Part shown: positions 33,592 to 43,301 of the stretch, piece by piece | Layout of the letters: each line of letters begins with the position of its first letter | Position numbering within the stretch: the stretch's first letter is position 1 | DNA from: Streptomyces hundungensis | Lineage (GTDB): Bacteria > Actinomycetota > Actinomycetes > Streptomycetales > Streptomycetaceae | DNA: 64,000 nucleotides | Assembly: GCF_003627815.1 (NCBI RefSeq) | Contig: NZ_CP032698.1 | Coordinates: 930,001 to 994,000 of the forward strand | Direction of reading: 5' to 3' | The notes under the pieces: model-generated | Told to the model about the DNA's origin: nothing | The model's input: the letters and a program-made list of their open reading frames with translations, nothing else | The model's database searches: none | Position numbers and translations under genes: made by a program

Positions 33592-36500
33592 ATGCTCGAA
33601 GAAGCCGTCCGCCGGTTGGAAGAACGTACCGCCCGCTACACAGCGGAAGGCGACGCCTCCGTCCTGCGCACACAGGACGCCCAGGCAGATGTGGATGCCG
33701 TGCTTGAAGCGATGTCCGCCAACGGCCTTACGCCCGAAGTGGCTTGCGTCCTAGGTGTCTTCCTCTTCCATCGGTGCGAGACGAACCCCGAAACGCGCAC
33801 GGACGACGCCTTGCTCACCCTTGAGATTTTCAGCCACATCCCGGACAGGGCGGACGCGCTGCCGCGCCGTGCGCGCAACTCGGCCGCCCACATCTGGAAC
33901 GACCGGGCGACGGCACTCCTGCAAGGCGTCGACGGCGTACCACCGGACCTGCGCGAGGTCGACGAAGCGATACGTCTCTACTGCATCGCGGTGCTGATGC
34001 TGGGGCCGGGCCATGCGATGGCGTCGATCGTCGCCGCGCGCGTCGGCACCGCGCTCATGCGCCGCTTTCGCATGACCGGCGTTGCGACCGACCTGGACGA
34101 GGCCATCGACCGCATGAGGTCTCCCCTCGAAGATCCACAGCAGGACGACGAGCGTACCCGCGCGGCGTGCCTGGTCAACCTCGGGACAGCGCTCCGACTG
34201 CGGTTCTCTCTCCGGGGCGCCCTGGAGGATCTCAGCGAGGCGGTGCTTCGATGGCGCGACGCCCGTCAGTTGGAGTCGGTGGCCCTGGAACCACTGGGTC
34301 GGCTCTCCGGGCAGCCCTCCCGCCAGCCCTCCGTTCAGCGCGCCGTCCCGCCCCACTTGGGGGATGAGTTCGTTCTTGCCTGCGCGCTCCTGCTGCACTG
34401 GAAGGGGGCGGCTGACCCGCTGTTGATCTCCGTACGCGAGCACATGACGCCGACGGAGTGGGAGGCTGTCGCCCAGGCGCGTCCACCTGGTTGGCAGTGG
34501 GCTCAGCCGGCCGGCGAAGCCCTGCGCCATGCGAGCACCACCGGTGACCTGGTTGTTCTCGACCACGCTCTCGCCCTACTCCTCAACGCAGCCGAGGTCT
34601 GCCAGCGGGGCAGCGCCGACCACTTGGCCGTCCTGCGAAGGATGGAATCCGCCCTGATGTCGCGCCTCTCATTGACGGACGACCTCGAGGACGCGTCGGA
34701 ACTGGCGATCTCTGCCCGACTGAATGTCGACCTCGCCGCTGCCACACCCGACCTCCTCATCGAGCAACTTCCCTATCTGACCGCCTCACTACGGGCCTGC
34801 CATCGCCACAGTCGCTTGGTCCCCCTACTCGACGAGGCGATCGACTGGCTCCAGTACGGCCTGGAACACATCGGCCCCGGTCATCCCGCTTGGGGGACGC
34901 TCCACTCCAACCTCGGCGTGGTGTACCAGGATCGGTATGCCGCCACCGACGACGACGCCGATGGCGCGGCGGCCGAAGCGGCCCTGCGCTCCGCCCTCGC
35001 CCACCTGCCCGCGGATCAAGCCGACCGCCCACGGCTGGAAGAGCGCCTTGTACGCGTCCAGTTGAGCCGCGGCACGCTGGACGACGTGGAATCGGCGCTC
35101 ACACGGCAACGGAAGAAGGTGGGCGACGGCTCCGATGCCGTATCGAACCCCGACGACCGGATCCTGTTGGGACTCCTGCTCACGAACCGGGCCTCGCGGA
35201 GCGGTAGCGCCGCCGGCTGGGAGGAGGCCGCCGCCGAGATCGAGCGTCTGATCGCCGTGATCGGCCACCAGGCCGAGGACTTCCCCGAACACGCCTCCGC
35301 GCTCAGCACCTGCGAGTGGGAGCTGTATCAACTCACCGGAGAACAGGCCCGGTTGGACCGCGCGGTGACGCTCGCGGAATGGACCCTGGACGCCTTTCCG
35401 CCCGACCACCCCGACGGCGCCACGGTCGCCTCCAATCTGTGCAACCTGCTGGCCGACAGGGCGTACGCAACGGGCTCGCTCGACGATGTGCACGCGGCCG
35501 TCGCCTACGGGCGGAAGGCCGTCGCCCTGTCCCTCGAACCCGATCCAGCCGCGATCGTCAACCTCGCCAAGGCGCTCAGCGAACGCTTCCGCCTCCATGG
35601 GAATCTGGCCGACCTGGACGAAGCCATCGCCCTGTGCCGCACCACCGACGCCGAGAGCGCCATCGCGGATTCACCCGCTGTCCAGGGGAGCCTCGCCCTT
35701 CACCTCGCGATGCGGTACGACGAGACGCACCGGGCCGAGGACCTCGCCGAGGCGATCGAGGTGGGCCGTGGCGTCATACGAAACGAACGTCTGCCCGGGC
35801 CGCGCAGAGCCGGATATCACTCGAATCACGCCGCCGCGCTGCTCACCCGCCACCGTTTGCACCACGACATCGCGGATCTCGACGAAGCGGTCGCGACGGC
35901 CCGCCAAGCACTGGCCCTCGTGGGCCCGTCCGCCCCCGACCGGTCCACCTTCCTGTCCCATCTGGCCGGTGCTCTCGCCGAGCGCCATGCGGTGCGCCCC
36001 GCGGCGGGTGACCTCCACGAAGCCATCGACTGTCTGCGCACGGCGATCGACGCCACCCCGGAACACCACTCCGACTTTCCTCGCTTGCTCCACAACCTGG
36101 CCACGCTCCTCGGTTTTCGGGACGGGCGTTCGTCGGCGGCTCCGGACGAGGCGATGGAGGTCTGGCGTCGGGCCGCTTCGCTCACGGCGCACCCGACCAT
36201 GCGCCTGCGGGTGGCACTGGACTGGGGTGCCGAGGCGGCCGCCCGGGACAACTGGGAGCAAGCCCTCGACGCCTACACCACGGCGGTCGGGCTCCTCCCA
36301 CAGCTGGCCTGGATCGGCCTCGGGCGGACCGACCAGCAACGCCTTCTGGCGAAGGCGAGTGGTCTCGCCTCCGACGCCGCCGCGAGTGCCCTCTTCGCCG
36401 GACGCCCGGACCGGGCGGTCGAGGTCCTCGAACAGGCCCGCGCCGTTCTCTTCACCGGCGAATGGCAGTGGACAGCCGACGTGGCGGCCCTCCGAGCGAT

Positions 36501-37823
36501 CGCCCCGGATCTCGCGGACCAACTCACCGACATCCGCGAACAGCTCGGCGGCCAGTTGGTCGACGAGTCCGCCAGCAGGCTGCTGGACGCCGTGCGCGGA
36601 GCCGGCGCGAACGCCGACGCCAGGATGGCGCTGGGACGCCGATGGGACGAGGCGGTGGATGCGGCACGCCGGCTTCCCGGCCTCGCCGCCTTTCTGCGCG
36701 ACCGGCCCTCCCCCGTTCTCGAACTGCCGGAGAGCAGCGCGGCGGTCATCGTCAACGTCAGCCGGTACAGGTGCGACGCCCTGCTGATCACCGACCACGA
36801 CGTGCGCGTCGTGCCGCTCCGGGTATCGGCGCGCGAGATCGCCGACGTCGCCGTGAGCCATCTCGTCATGCAGTCCCAGCACGCGTACGAGACGTCGTTC
36901 AAAGCCACCGCGCCGGCGGCAGCCCTCGTCCGCGAACATTCCCTCACCGAGACACTCGCCTGGCTCTGGGAACACATCGCACGACCGGTGCTCGACGCCC
37001 TCGGCCACACCGGCCCACCGGCTCAGGGGCAGCCCTGGCCGCGTGTGTGGTGGTGTCCCACGAGCATGCTGACCCACCTTCCCCTGCACGCGGCGGGCGA
37101 GCACGAATCCCTCGGTGCGGCCCACGGCGCATCCGACGAACCGGCCCGCGACAGTGTCATGGACCGTGTCGTCTCCTCGTACACACCGACCCTTCGAGCG
37201 CTCGCGACGGCGCTCACGACACCCGTGCGGCACACCGAACCACGCCTGCTCTCCGTCGCACCAGAGCCTCCGGACCAGCGCGCGCTACCGGGCGCGAGGC
37301 GCGAGCCCTGTCCACGTGGGTGTCCGGGGCCCGCCTGACGAGTCTCCACGGGTCACAAGCGACCGTTCAGGCCGTCAAAGAAGCCTTGGCGCACCACACT
37401 TGGGTGCACTTCAGCTGCCACGGCGACCAGAGCATCACGGACCCGTCCACCGGCGGACTGATCCTGCACGACGGCAGGCTCACCGTGGCGGATCTCGTAC
37501 GGGCCCGGCACCCGGACAGCGTGCTGGCGTTCCTCGCCGCCTGCAAGTCGGCTTCCGGAGGAGCCGCCGTCCCGGATGAGGTCCTGACACCCGCGGCGGC
37601 CTTCCAGTACGCCGGATTCCGCCATGTCATCGGCACGATGTGGGCGATCGACGACGACGCGGCGAGTGACCTGACGGAGCGGATGTACAGCGACCTCTTC
37701 CAGCACGAGCCCCTCGACGCGCGTGACACGGCGCCCGCCCTCCATCGGGCCGTACGCGACATGCGGAACGCATCGCCGTACCGGCCCAGCACCTGGGCGT
37801 CCGTGGTGCACCTCGGCGCCTGA
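33592..37823 (+). CDS. TPR-CHAT domain protein (caspase-like), frame broken near 37298
   Basis: The first frame runs from ATG 33592 to a TGA at 37338 (1248 residues). It contains many helical TPR-like repeats, such as DLDEAIDRMRSPLEDPQQDD and DIADLDEAVATARQALALVG, then the start of a CHAT domain (VVWWCPTSMLTHLPLHAAGE-like region at about 37050). The rest of CHAT is in the frame one base back: RALSTWVSGARLTSLHG, WVHFSCHGDQS and LAFLAACKSASGG. It ends ASVVHLGA at 37823. The catalytic His (SCHG) and Cys (AACKS) lie only in this second part. One extra G at the AGG near 37297 would give a single protein of about 1410 residues. CHAT proteins are caspase-like proteases or scaffolds, several of them in bacterial defence. 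Confidence 0.88.
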
Positions 37824-37946
37824 CGTTCCCGTCGGGCGCCCTCGGTACTGATCGGACGATCCGCGACCTTCACGCCCTCCATGTCGAGGACGGCGGATCT
37901 TGTTGGCGCCTCCTACCCCTTCCTGTTCCTGCCGTCGTGGAGCTCA

Positions 37947-37972
37947 TTAATAATTGAGCCGCCATTTATTAA
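37947..37972. promoter_or_regulatory. AT-rich palindromic operator upstream of the TetR gene
   Basis: TTAATAATTG and CATTTATTAA are 10-base arms (one mismatch) around a 6-base centre. Such an AT-rich palindrome stands out in this GC-rich DNA. It lies 32 bases before the TetR ATG and probably mediates autoregulation. Confidence 0.65.
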
Positions 37973-38004
37973 CGTGTAGGGTCCGGTGTCGAAGGGAGGC
38001 ACTG

Positions 38005-38586
38005 ATGCCACGACCACGCGTCACCAGTGACACCGAGATCCTCGCCGCCGCCGCGCGCGCCATCGGCGCCCACGGCCCCGGCACGCTCACCCTGGCGCAC
38101 GTCGCCGCGGAGGCGGGCGTATCGCCGGCGACGTTGTCCCAGCGGTTCGGGTCGAAGCGGGGGCTGCTGCTTGCGTTCGCCGCGGACGCCGCCGACAGGG
38201 CCGCCGAGCCCTACCGCAGGGCGCGGGCCGCACATGACTCACCGCTGGCGGCCCTGCACGCCGTCGCCGACGCGTTCGCCGGCGTCATGTCCACCCCCGA
38301 GGAGATGGCCAACCACCTCGGCATGCTCCAACTCGACCTGTGCGACGTCGAGTTCCGCGCCCATGCCGCCGCACACATCCGCGCCGTCAACGAGGCCCTG
38401 AGGGAGCTGCTCACCGACGCCGTCGCGCACGGTGAACTCCCCCCGGGCACGGACGTGCCGCGCCTGGCCCGCGCGGTCCAGATCACCACCGACGGCTCCC
38501 TTCTGCGCTGGGCGCTCACCGGCGACGGCGATCCCGCCGCCCTCCTCCATGACGACCTCGACCACCTGCTCGGGAGGACCCCATGA
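38005..38586 (+). CDS. TetR-family transcriptional regulator
   Basis: ATG 38005 with GAAGGGAGG upstream; 193 residues (MPRPRVTSDTEILAAAARAI). The HTH reads LTLAHVAAEAGVSPATLSQR, then FGSKRGLLLAFAADAADRA. The ligand domain has MANHLGMLQLDLCDVEFRAH. The stop overlaps the start of the reductase-like gene by ATGA, so the two are co-expressed and probably both regulated through the AT-rich palindrome upstream. The frame upstream of this ATG overlaps that palindrome and is not coding in appearance. Confidence 0.9.
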   Translation: MPRPRVTSDTEILAAAARAIGAHGPGTLTLAHVAAEAGVSPATLSQRFGSKRGLLLAFAADAADRAAEPYRRARAAHDSPLAALHAVADAFAGVMSTPEEMANHLGMLQLDLCDVEFRAHAAAHIRAVNEALRELLTDAVAHGELPPGTDVPRLARAVQITTDGSLLRWALTGDGDPAALLHDDLDHLLGRTP

Positions 38587-39113
38587 CCTTCACCGCGACC
38601 GTGTTCATCGGCACCAGCCTCGACGGCTTCATCGCCCGTCCCGACGACGACATCGAATGGCTGACCTCGCGCGGCGAACAGGCCGGCGAGATGGGCTTCT
38701 CCGCGTTCCTCGACTCCGTGGACGCCGTCATCATGGGACGCAACACCTACGAGAAGGTCGTCGGCTTCGGCACGGAGAGCTGGCCCTACGGAGACCGCCA
38801 CATCGGCGTCCTCAGCACCACGCTCCCCGAGGACGTCGACCCGCGCGTCACTGTTTACCGCGACATGGACAGCCTTCTCGCGGACCTGGACGAACGCGGG
38901 ACGAAGCACGTCTATCCCGATGGCGGACGCCTCATCCAGAGCTTCGTCCGCGCCGGACGCGTGGACCGGTTCATCATCAGCGTCGCCCCGGTCCTGATCG
39001 GCGCCGGCCACCGGCTCTTCGGCGAGCTGCTCCAGGACGTCCCGCTGCGCCTGGACTCGGTCGCCGATGTCGGCGGCGGCTTCGCGCAGCTGCGCTACAC
39101 GGTGGAGAAGTAG
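38583..39113 (+). CDS. Dihydrofolate-reductase-like (RibD C-terminal) family protein
   Basis: The 176-residue protein starts at ATG inside the TetR stop. Family blocks: VFIGTSLDGFIARPDDDIEW, DAVIMGRNTYEKVVGFG, HVYPDGGRLIQSFVRAG and ISVAPVLIGAGHRLFGEL. It should bind NADPH; its substrate is unknown. It belongs to the same family as the gene at 6836-7399 but is a different subgroup. Coupled to the TetR gene, it is the likely output of that regulator. Confidence 0.9.
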   Translation: MTFTATVFIGTSLDGFIARPDDDIEWLTSRGEQAGEMGFSAFLDSVDAVIMGRNTYEKVVGFGTESWPYGDRHIGVLSTTLPEDVDPRVTVYRDMDSLLADLDERGTKHVYPDGGRLIQSFVRAGRVDRFIISVAPVLIGAGHRLFGELLQDVPLRLDSVADVGGGFAQLRYTVEK

Positions 39114-39151
39114 CGGGACGCCTCAGGCAAGCCCACGTCGCACAGCCCTCC

Positions 39152-39213
39152 GGCTCCCGGCTCCCGGTCCCGGCTCCTGGCTCCTGGCTCCTGGCTCCTG
39201 GCTCCTGGCTCCT
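39152..39213. repeat. Heptamer tandem repeat (GGCTCCT/C)
   Basis: About nine units of GGCTCCC or GGCTCCT run head to tail; the last six are identical, and one early unit is 6 bases long. It lies between the reductase-like gene and the alpha/beta hydrolase. It is a simple low-complexity tract, probably a slipped-strand expansion. Confidence 0.85.
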
Positions 39214-39343
39214 ACCGTCGCGTAACGCCTTTGCGGATCAAGGCAGTTGTGTGTGACGTTCGGGTCGGGGGCAGGAGCACGCATGACCGTACAGCCGGTT
39301 CGGAGCCCGTCGGGCCGACGACGCCGAGGACGGAAGGTGAGCC

Positions 39344-39976
39344 GTGTTCGAGGGCTTTGAGACCAGGCGGGTCCAGGTCGAAGAGGCGTCGATCTTCGTT
39401 CGTCATGGCGGAGAGGGGCCGCCCGTGGTGCTGCTGCACGGCCACCCCCGGACCTCCGCGACCTGGCACCGCGTCGCCCCGCTCCTGGTCGGACGCGGAT
39501 TCACCGTGGTCTGTCCCGACCTGCGGGGGTACGGCCGGTCCACCAGTCCGGCGCCCACCGCGGACCACTCCGGACACTCCAAGCGGGCCGTCGCCGGAGA
39601 CGTGGTGGAGGTGATGCGCTCCCTCGGCCACACCCGCTTCGCGCTCGTCGGGCACGACCGCGGGGGCTGTGTCGCGCTGCGTCCCGATGTGGTGCGGGCG
39701 ATGCTGGAGGACTACAGGGCCGGCCTCACCATCGACCGACGGCACGAGGAGGAGGATCGCGCCGCCGGAACAGGGATCCAGTGCCCGACCCAGATCCTCT
39801 GGTCGCTCCGGGACGACCTCGAAGACCTGTACGGGGACCCGCTGAAGATATGGCGCGCCTGGGCACCGGACGTACGCGGCCACGGGATCGACGCCGGGCA
39901 CCACGTGGCGAAGGAGGCCCCGGAAGCGCTGGCGTCCTCCCTCGCGGGGTTCTTCGGCGGACGGCGTGACGAGTAG
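39344..39976 (+). CDS. Alpha/beta hydrolase (haloacetate dehalogenase-like) lacking its cap region
   Basis: GTG 39344; 210 residues against roughly 290 for the family. The N-terminal core is normal: PPVVLLHGHPRTSATWHRVA, VVCPDLRGYGRSTSP and the nucleophile Asp in LVGHDRGGCVAL. It then jumps straight to RPDVVRAMLEDYRAGLTIDR, and the rest is normal (ILWSLRDDLEDLYGDPLKIW, final His in DAGHHVAKEAPEAL). In relatives about 80 residues forming most of the cap lie between these two points. The deletion is in frame. The catalytic triad is intact, but substrate pocket and activity are doubtful. Confidence 0.85.
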   Translation: MFEGFETRRVQVEEASIFVRHGGEGPPVVLLHGHPRTSATWHRVAPLLVGRGFTVVCPDLRGYGRSTSPAPTADHSGHSKRAVAGDVVEVMRSLGHTRFALVGHDRGGCVALRPDVVRAMLEDYRAGLTIDRRHEEEDRAAGTGIQCPTQILWSLRDDLEDLYGDPLKIWRAWAPDVRGHGIDAGHHVAKEAPEALASSLAGFFGGRRDE

Positions 39977-39997
39977 CCCCCCGGGGCCCCCGGCACC

Positions 39998-40025
39998 CCG
40001 GGCTCCCGCGCACCTGGGAGCCCGG
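39998..40025. terminator. Hairpin terminator after the hydrolase gene
   Basis: CCGGGCTCCC and GGGAGCCCGG form a perfect 10-bp stem with an 8-base loop, 22 bases after the hydrolase stop. Confidence 0.65.
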
Positions 40026-40173
40026 AGGAAACATTCGTAACCGAAAGATGTCGTCAACAGGCATAACTTCGTCAGACAGGGCACATTGCATGGTGACCGT
40101 CCAGGACGCGGCGGCCCGGGGTGACGCCAGCCTCTAGGGGGATGTGCACCCGTTCAATGGGAGTGACGGCCAC

Positions 40174-40647
40174 ATGGACCGTACGGAATCCGGTGACGAT
40201 TCCCTCGATGCCTTTGCCCGGCAGGTGTCTGAACAGGCAGAAGCCCTGGTGGCGGCGTGGAACGAGGTCGAGCGGACAGCAGTGCCCCGCCTGTCCGGTT
40301 TGCAGCTCCAAGCCCTGTTGATCACCTATCGGACGCCGGGGATCAATCTCACCGGGATGGCGGAACGGGTGGGGGCCGCGCCTCCCACGGTCAGCAGGCT
40401 CTGCGACCGGCTGGAGGCGGCGGGGCTCCTGGTCCGCCGGCGTGCCACGACCAGTCGCCGGGAAATCGGGCTCACCCTGACCGCCCAGGGGCACGACATA
40501 CTGGCCGCCCTGGCCGAGCGCCGTTTCCTGGCTGTCCGCCGAGTGCTCCAGCAGGTCCCGGCCGCCCAGCGTGAAGCGCTCCTCGCGGGCCTGCGGGCCT
40601 TCTCCGAAGCCGCGGAACCGTTGAACGACGGCGGCCCCAGCCTCTGA
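40174..40647 (+). CDS. MarR-family regulator 1, facing a PP2C phosphatase gene
   Basis: ATG 40174 with GGGAG 10 bases upstream; 157 residues. GTG 40144 is possible but its G-tract is too close. The winged helix reads LQLQALLITYRTPGINLTGM, APPTVSRLCDRLEAAGLLVR, then RRATTSRREIGLTLTAQG. It is clearly paralogous to the MarR gene at 43302-43850 (shared VSR-CDRL and SRRE-L-LT). It is convergent with the PP2C gene at 40736, so MarR/PP2C is a repeated pairing here. Its ligand is unknown. Confidence 0.88.
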   Translation: MDRTESGDDSLDAFARQVSEQAEALVAAWNEVERTAVPRLSGLQLQALLITYRTPGINLTGMAERVGAAPPTVSRLCDRLEAAGLLVRRRATTSRREIGLTLTAQGHDILAALAERRFLAVRRVLQQVPAAQREALLAGLRAFSEAAEPLNDGGPSL

Positions 40648-40735
40648 GGCACCCCCGCCGCGCCCCTACGTCACCACGCTTAAGGTGCTCCAGCAGCTGA
40701 TCCGCGGCGCGGGCGGCACGGTCGCCTGACGGAAG

Positions 40736-41923
40736 CTAGGGACGGCCTCGCCAGTGCAAGCAGACGACGGCCGCATCGGAGGGCAGGTCTCCCCCGCCGT
40801 GGTACTGCACCAGCCCGTCGACGAGAGAGCGCGCCGTTTCGTGCGTGGACGCGCTACGGGTGGCGGCGATGGTCTCGCGAAGGGCTCGTTCGCCGAAGGC
40901 GCTGGTGTCGGCCCGCTGAGCGGCGTGAACGCCGCTGCTCACGATGACGAGCCGGTCGCCCGGTTCGAGAGCGAACTGTTCCGCCCGGTACTCGGTCTCC
41001 TCGAACATGCCCAGGGGCAGCTGGGCGTCGAGCGGGACCTGCTGGGCCGTGCTGTCGCGAAGGCGGAAGAGCTGGGGAGAACCGGCGTCCACGACGTGCG
41101 TGAGGCCGGACGCCAGGTCGATGCTCAGCAGCAGCGTCGGGGCGGACAGTTTGCCGCCGTACTCCCCGTAGACCGCCTGGTCGGCGAGGCATGCCTGGTC
41201 TTCCAGGGAGATGCCCGCCCTGCGCGCGTTGCGCAGCGCGTTCACGGTGAGGTTGGTCAAGAGGGCGGCCTGGATGCCGTGGCCCTGTCCGTCGGTGACG
41301 GTGATGGTCAGCGAGTCGTCAGTGACGGTCCAGTCGAAGTTGTCACCGCCCACGGCGTAAGCGGGTTCCAGATGGGCGCCGAGGGTGAATTCCTCGCGGC
41401 TGAAGCCTCGGCCGGGCAGGAGCTGCCACTGCATCTCCGCGGCGAGCGTGAGTCTCTTGCGGCGCCGGGCCTGGAGGTACAGGTCGGTGTCGCGCTCGGC
41501 GACGAGCAGTTCATGGCCCAGCGCGGTGGCGAAGGCCGCGAGTTCCAGCACGCCCGACGCGCCCCGGGTGGCGTGCTCCGGCAGGTGGACCGAGAGGATG
41601 CCGAGCCGGTCCCCCCGCACGCTGACGGGCAGGTGGACGACGACCATCCCGGGGTCACCGGTGACCTCGATGACGGGTGCCTCGGCGGTGAAGGCGCGGC
41701 CTGCGGCTCCTCCGTCGCGCACGTCCGTCGCGTCACCGGTGCAGGGCAGGTGCGTCACCGGCTGGAGCACGGTGAGCCCGTAATCCGCCAACAGGAGGTG
41801 CACCTGGGCGGCCTGGGCGTGCTTGGCGAGCAGCGCGCTGGCCGTGGAGACGAGCGCCGTCGGCGGCGCCGCCCTCAGGGCGCTCTCGGCCACACCCAGC
41901 CAGGTTGACGAATCCTTGTTCAT
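40736..41923 (-). CDS. PP2C/SpoIIE-family phosphatase 1, with altered metal-site residue
   Basis: The 395-residue protein has an N-terminal GAF-like sensor region (about 20-150) and a C-terminal PP2C domain (about 160-392). GGDNFDWT (Asp194, Asp197) and TVTDGQGHGIQAALLTNLTV (Asp211) are intact. The distal motif normally reading SDG is VIVSSGVHAAQ, with Ser330 where Asp is expected, and the end is PSDAAVVCL. Dephosphorylation of an anti-sigma antagonist would be the family role, but loss of a metal ligand may weaken catalysis. It is a close paralogue of the gene at 42068-43243. Confidence 0.9.
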   Translation of the reverse strand: MNKDSSTWLGVAESALRAAPPTALVSTASALLAKHAQAAQVHLLLADYGLTVLQPVTHLPCTGDATDVRDGGAAGRAFTAEAPVIEVTGDPGMVVVHLPVSVRGDRLGILSVHLPEHATRGASGVLELAAFATALGHELLVAERDTDLYLQARRRKRLTLAAEMQWQLLPGRGFSREEFTLGAHLEPAYAVGGDNFDWTVTDDSLTITVTDGQGHGIQAALLTNLTVNALRNARRAGISLEDQACLADQAVYGEYGGKLSAPTLLLSIDLASGLTHVVDAGSPQLFRLRDSTAQQVPLDAQLPLGMFEETEYRAEQFALEPGDRLVIVSSGVHAAQRADTSAFGERALRETIAATRSASTHETARSLVDGLVQYHGGGDLPSDAAVVCLHWRGRP

Positions 41924-42067
41924 GGCCTTCTTTCCGCACCACCTCGGGCGGCGACCTTGGATGAGCGGCGGCTCCAGCCCCCGCCGGCCTCTGCCGACCG
42001 TACTCTCATCTCTCTCCCCGTGGGAGAACAGTCCACTTTCGTCCGGGCCGAACCCGCCCGGCCCGGG

Positions 42068-43243
42068 TCAGTCCGTGTCCTGACGGCCCCGCCAGTCGAG
42101 ACAGACGACCATCGCGTCGTCGTCGGCGTCGATCGGGCCGCGGTGTCCGGCCAGCTCCTGGAGGACCGCGCGGGGGACCTGGGAGGCCGGCAGCAGTCGT
42201 GTGCTGGTGAGGGCGCGCATCAGTGCCTTCTCGCTGTAGGGCTCGCCCGCGGGAGAGGCCACGTTGTAGACGCCGTCACTGACGAAGACCAGGCGGTCGC
42301 CCGGTTCGACCTGGAAGGGCTCGGCCGTGTAGAGGGTGTCCTCGAACATGCCGAGCGGAAGCTGGGCTTCCAGCTGGATCTGCTCGGCCTTGCCCTGCCT
42401 GAGGCGCCACATGCGGGGCGAGCCGGCGTCGACGATCTGCGTCTCACCGGTGGCGACGTCGAAGCGCAGCAGCAGCGTGGAGAGGTAGGCCTGGCCGTGG
42501 TAGTGGCCGTATACGGCCTGGTCGGCGAGGCAGGCCTGGTCGGCGAGGGACAGGCCGGCGCGGCGGGCGTTGCGCAGGGCGTTGACGGCCAGGTTGGTGA
42601 GGAGAGCGGCTTCGATCCCCTCGCCCATGCCGTTGGTGACGACGAGGGTGAGGTGGCTGGCGGAGGCCGACCAGTCGAAGTTGTCGCCGTAGATCGCGTA
42701 CGCGGGCTCCAGCTGGGCCCCGATCTCGTACTCGGGGCGGGAGCAGGACCGGCCGGGCAGGAGCTGCCACTGCATTTCGGCGGCGAGCGTCAGACGGTTG
42801 GCGCGCCGGGCCTGGAGGTACACATCGGTGTCGCGTTCGCCCACGACGATCTCGTGTCCGAGCACTTCGGCGACATCCTGGAGTTCTTGCTGCGCCCGGG
42901 CGTCGTAGAGGTCTTGGGGCAGGGTCACGGTGAGGACGCCGATGCGGTCTCCCCGCACGCTGATGGGCAGGTGGGCCGTCAGCTGTCCTGTGCGATCGTC
43001 GTTCTCGACGTAGGGTTGCTGCGCACCGAAGGCTCGCCCCGGAGAGCTCTGGTAGACAGAAATCGGTTCGCCGGTGTAGGGGAGCGCGCTGACCGGTTGC
43101 AGTATGGTCATCGCGTAGTCGGCCATGAGCAGGTCAACGGAGACGGCCCCGTAGTGCTGGGTCAGAGCGTCCTGCACCGCTTGCAGCAGAGCGTGCGGCG
43201 CCGCCTGGCGCAGTGCGCGTTCTGCCGCCGTGAATCTGTCCAC
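42068..43243 (-). CDS. PP2C/SpoIIE-family phosphatase 2, with a different altered metal site
   Basis: I choose GTG 43243 (391 residues, MDRFTAAERALRQAAPHALL). The layout matches phosphatase 1: GAF-like N-terminus, then PP2C. Here the proximal site is changed: YGDNFDWS is kept, but LVVTNGMGEGIEAALLTNLA has Asn204 and Glu208 where phosphatase 1 has Asp and His. The distal VFVSDGVYN (Asp323) and DDDAMVVCLDW are normal. The two paralogues thus carry complementary substitutions. The gene is divergent from MarR 2. A longer in-frame extension upstream overlaps that MarR gene and is not coding in style. Confidence 0.88.
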   Translation of the reverse strand: MDRFTAAERALRQAAPHALLQAVQDALTQHYGAVSVDLLMADYAMTILQPVSALPYTGEPISVYQSSPGRAFGAQQPYVENDDRTGQLTAHLPISVRGDRIGVLTVTLPQDLYDARAQQELQDVAEVLGHEIVVGERDTDVYLQARRANRLTLAAEMQWQLLPGRSCSRPEYEIGAQLEPAYAIYGDNFDWSASASHLTLVVTNGMGEGIEAALLTNLAVNALRNARRAGLSLADQACLADQAVYGHYHGQAYLSTLLLRFDVATGETQIVDAGSPRMWRLRQGKAEQIQLEAQLPLGMFEDTLYTAEPFQVEPGDRLVFVSDGVYNVASPAGEPYSEKALMRALTSTRLLPASQVPRAVLQELAGHRGPIDADDDAMVVCLDWRGRQDTD

Positions 43244-43301
43244 TGTTCGGTTACCGCCTGTTCGGGAAGATGAAGACAAAGAGGCGCGGGAGGGGCTTTT
43301 T

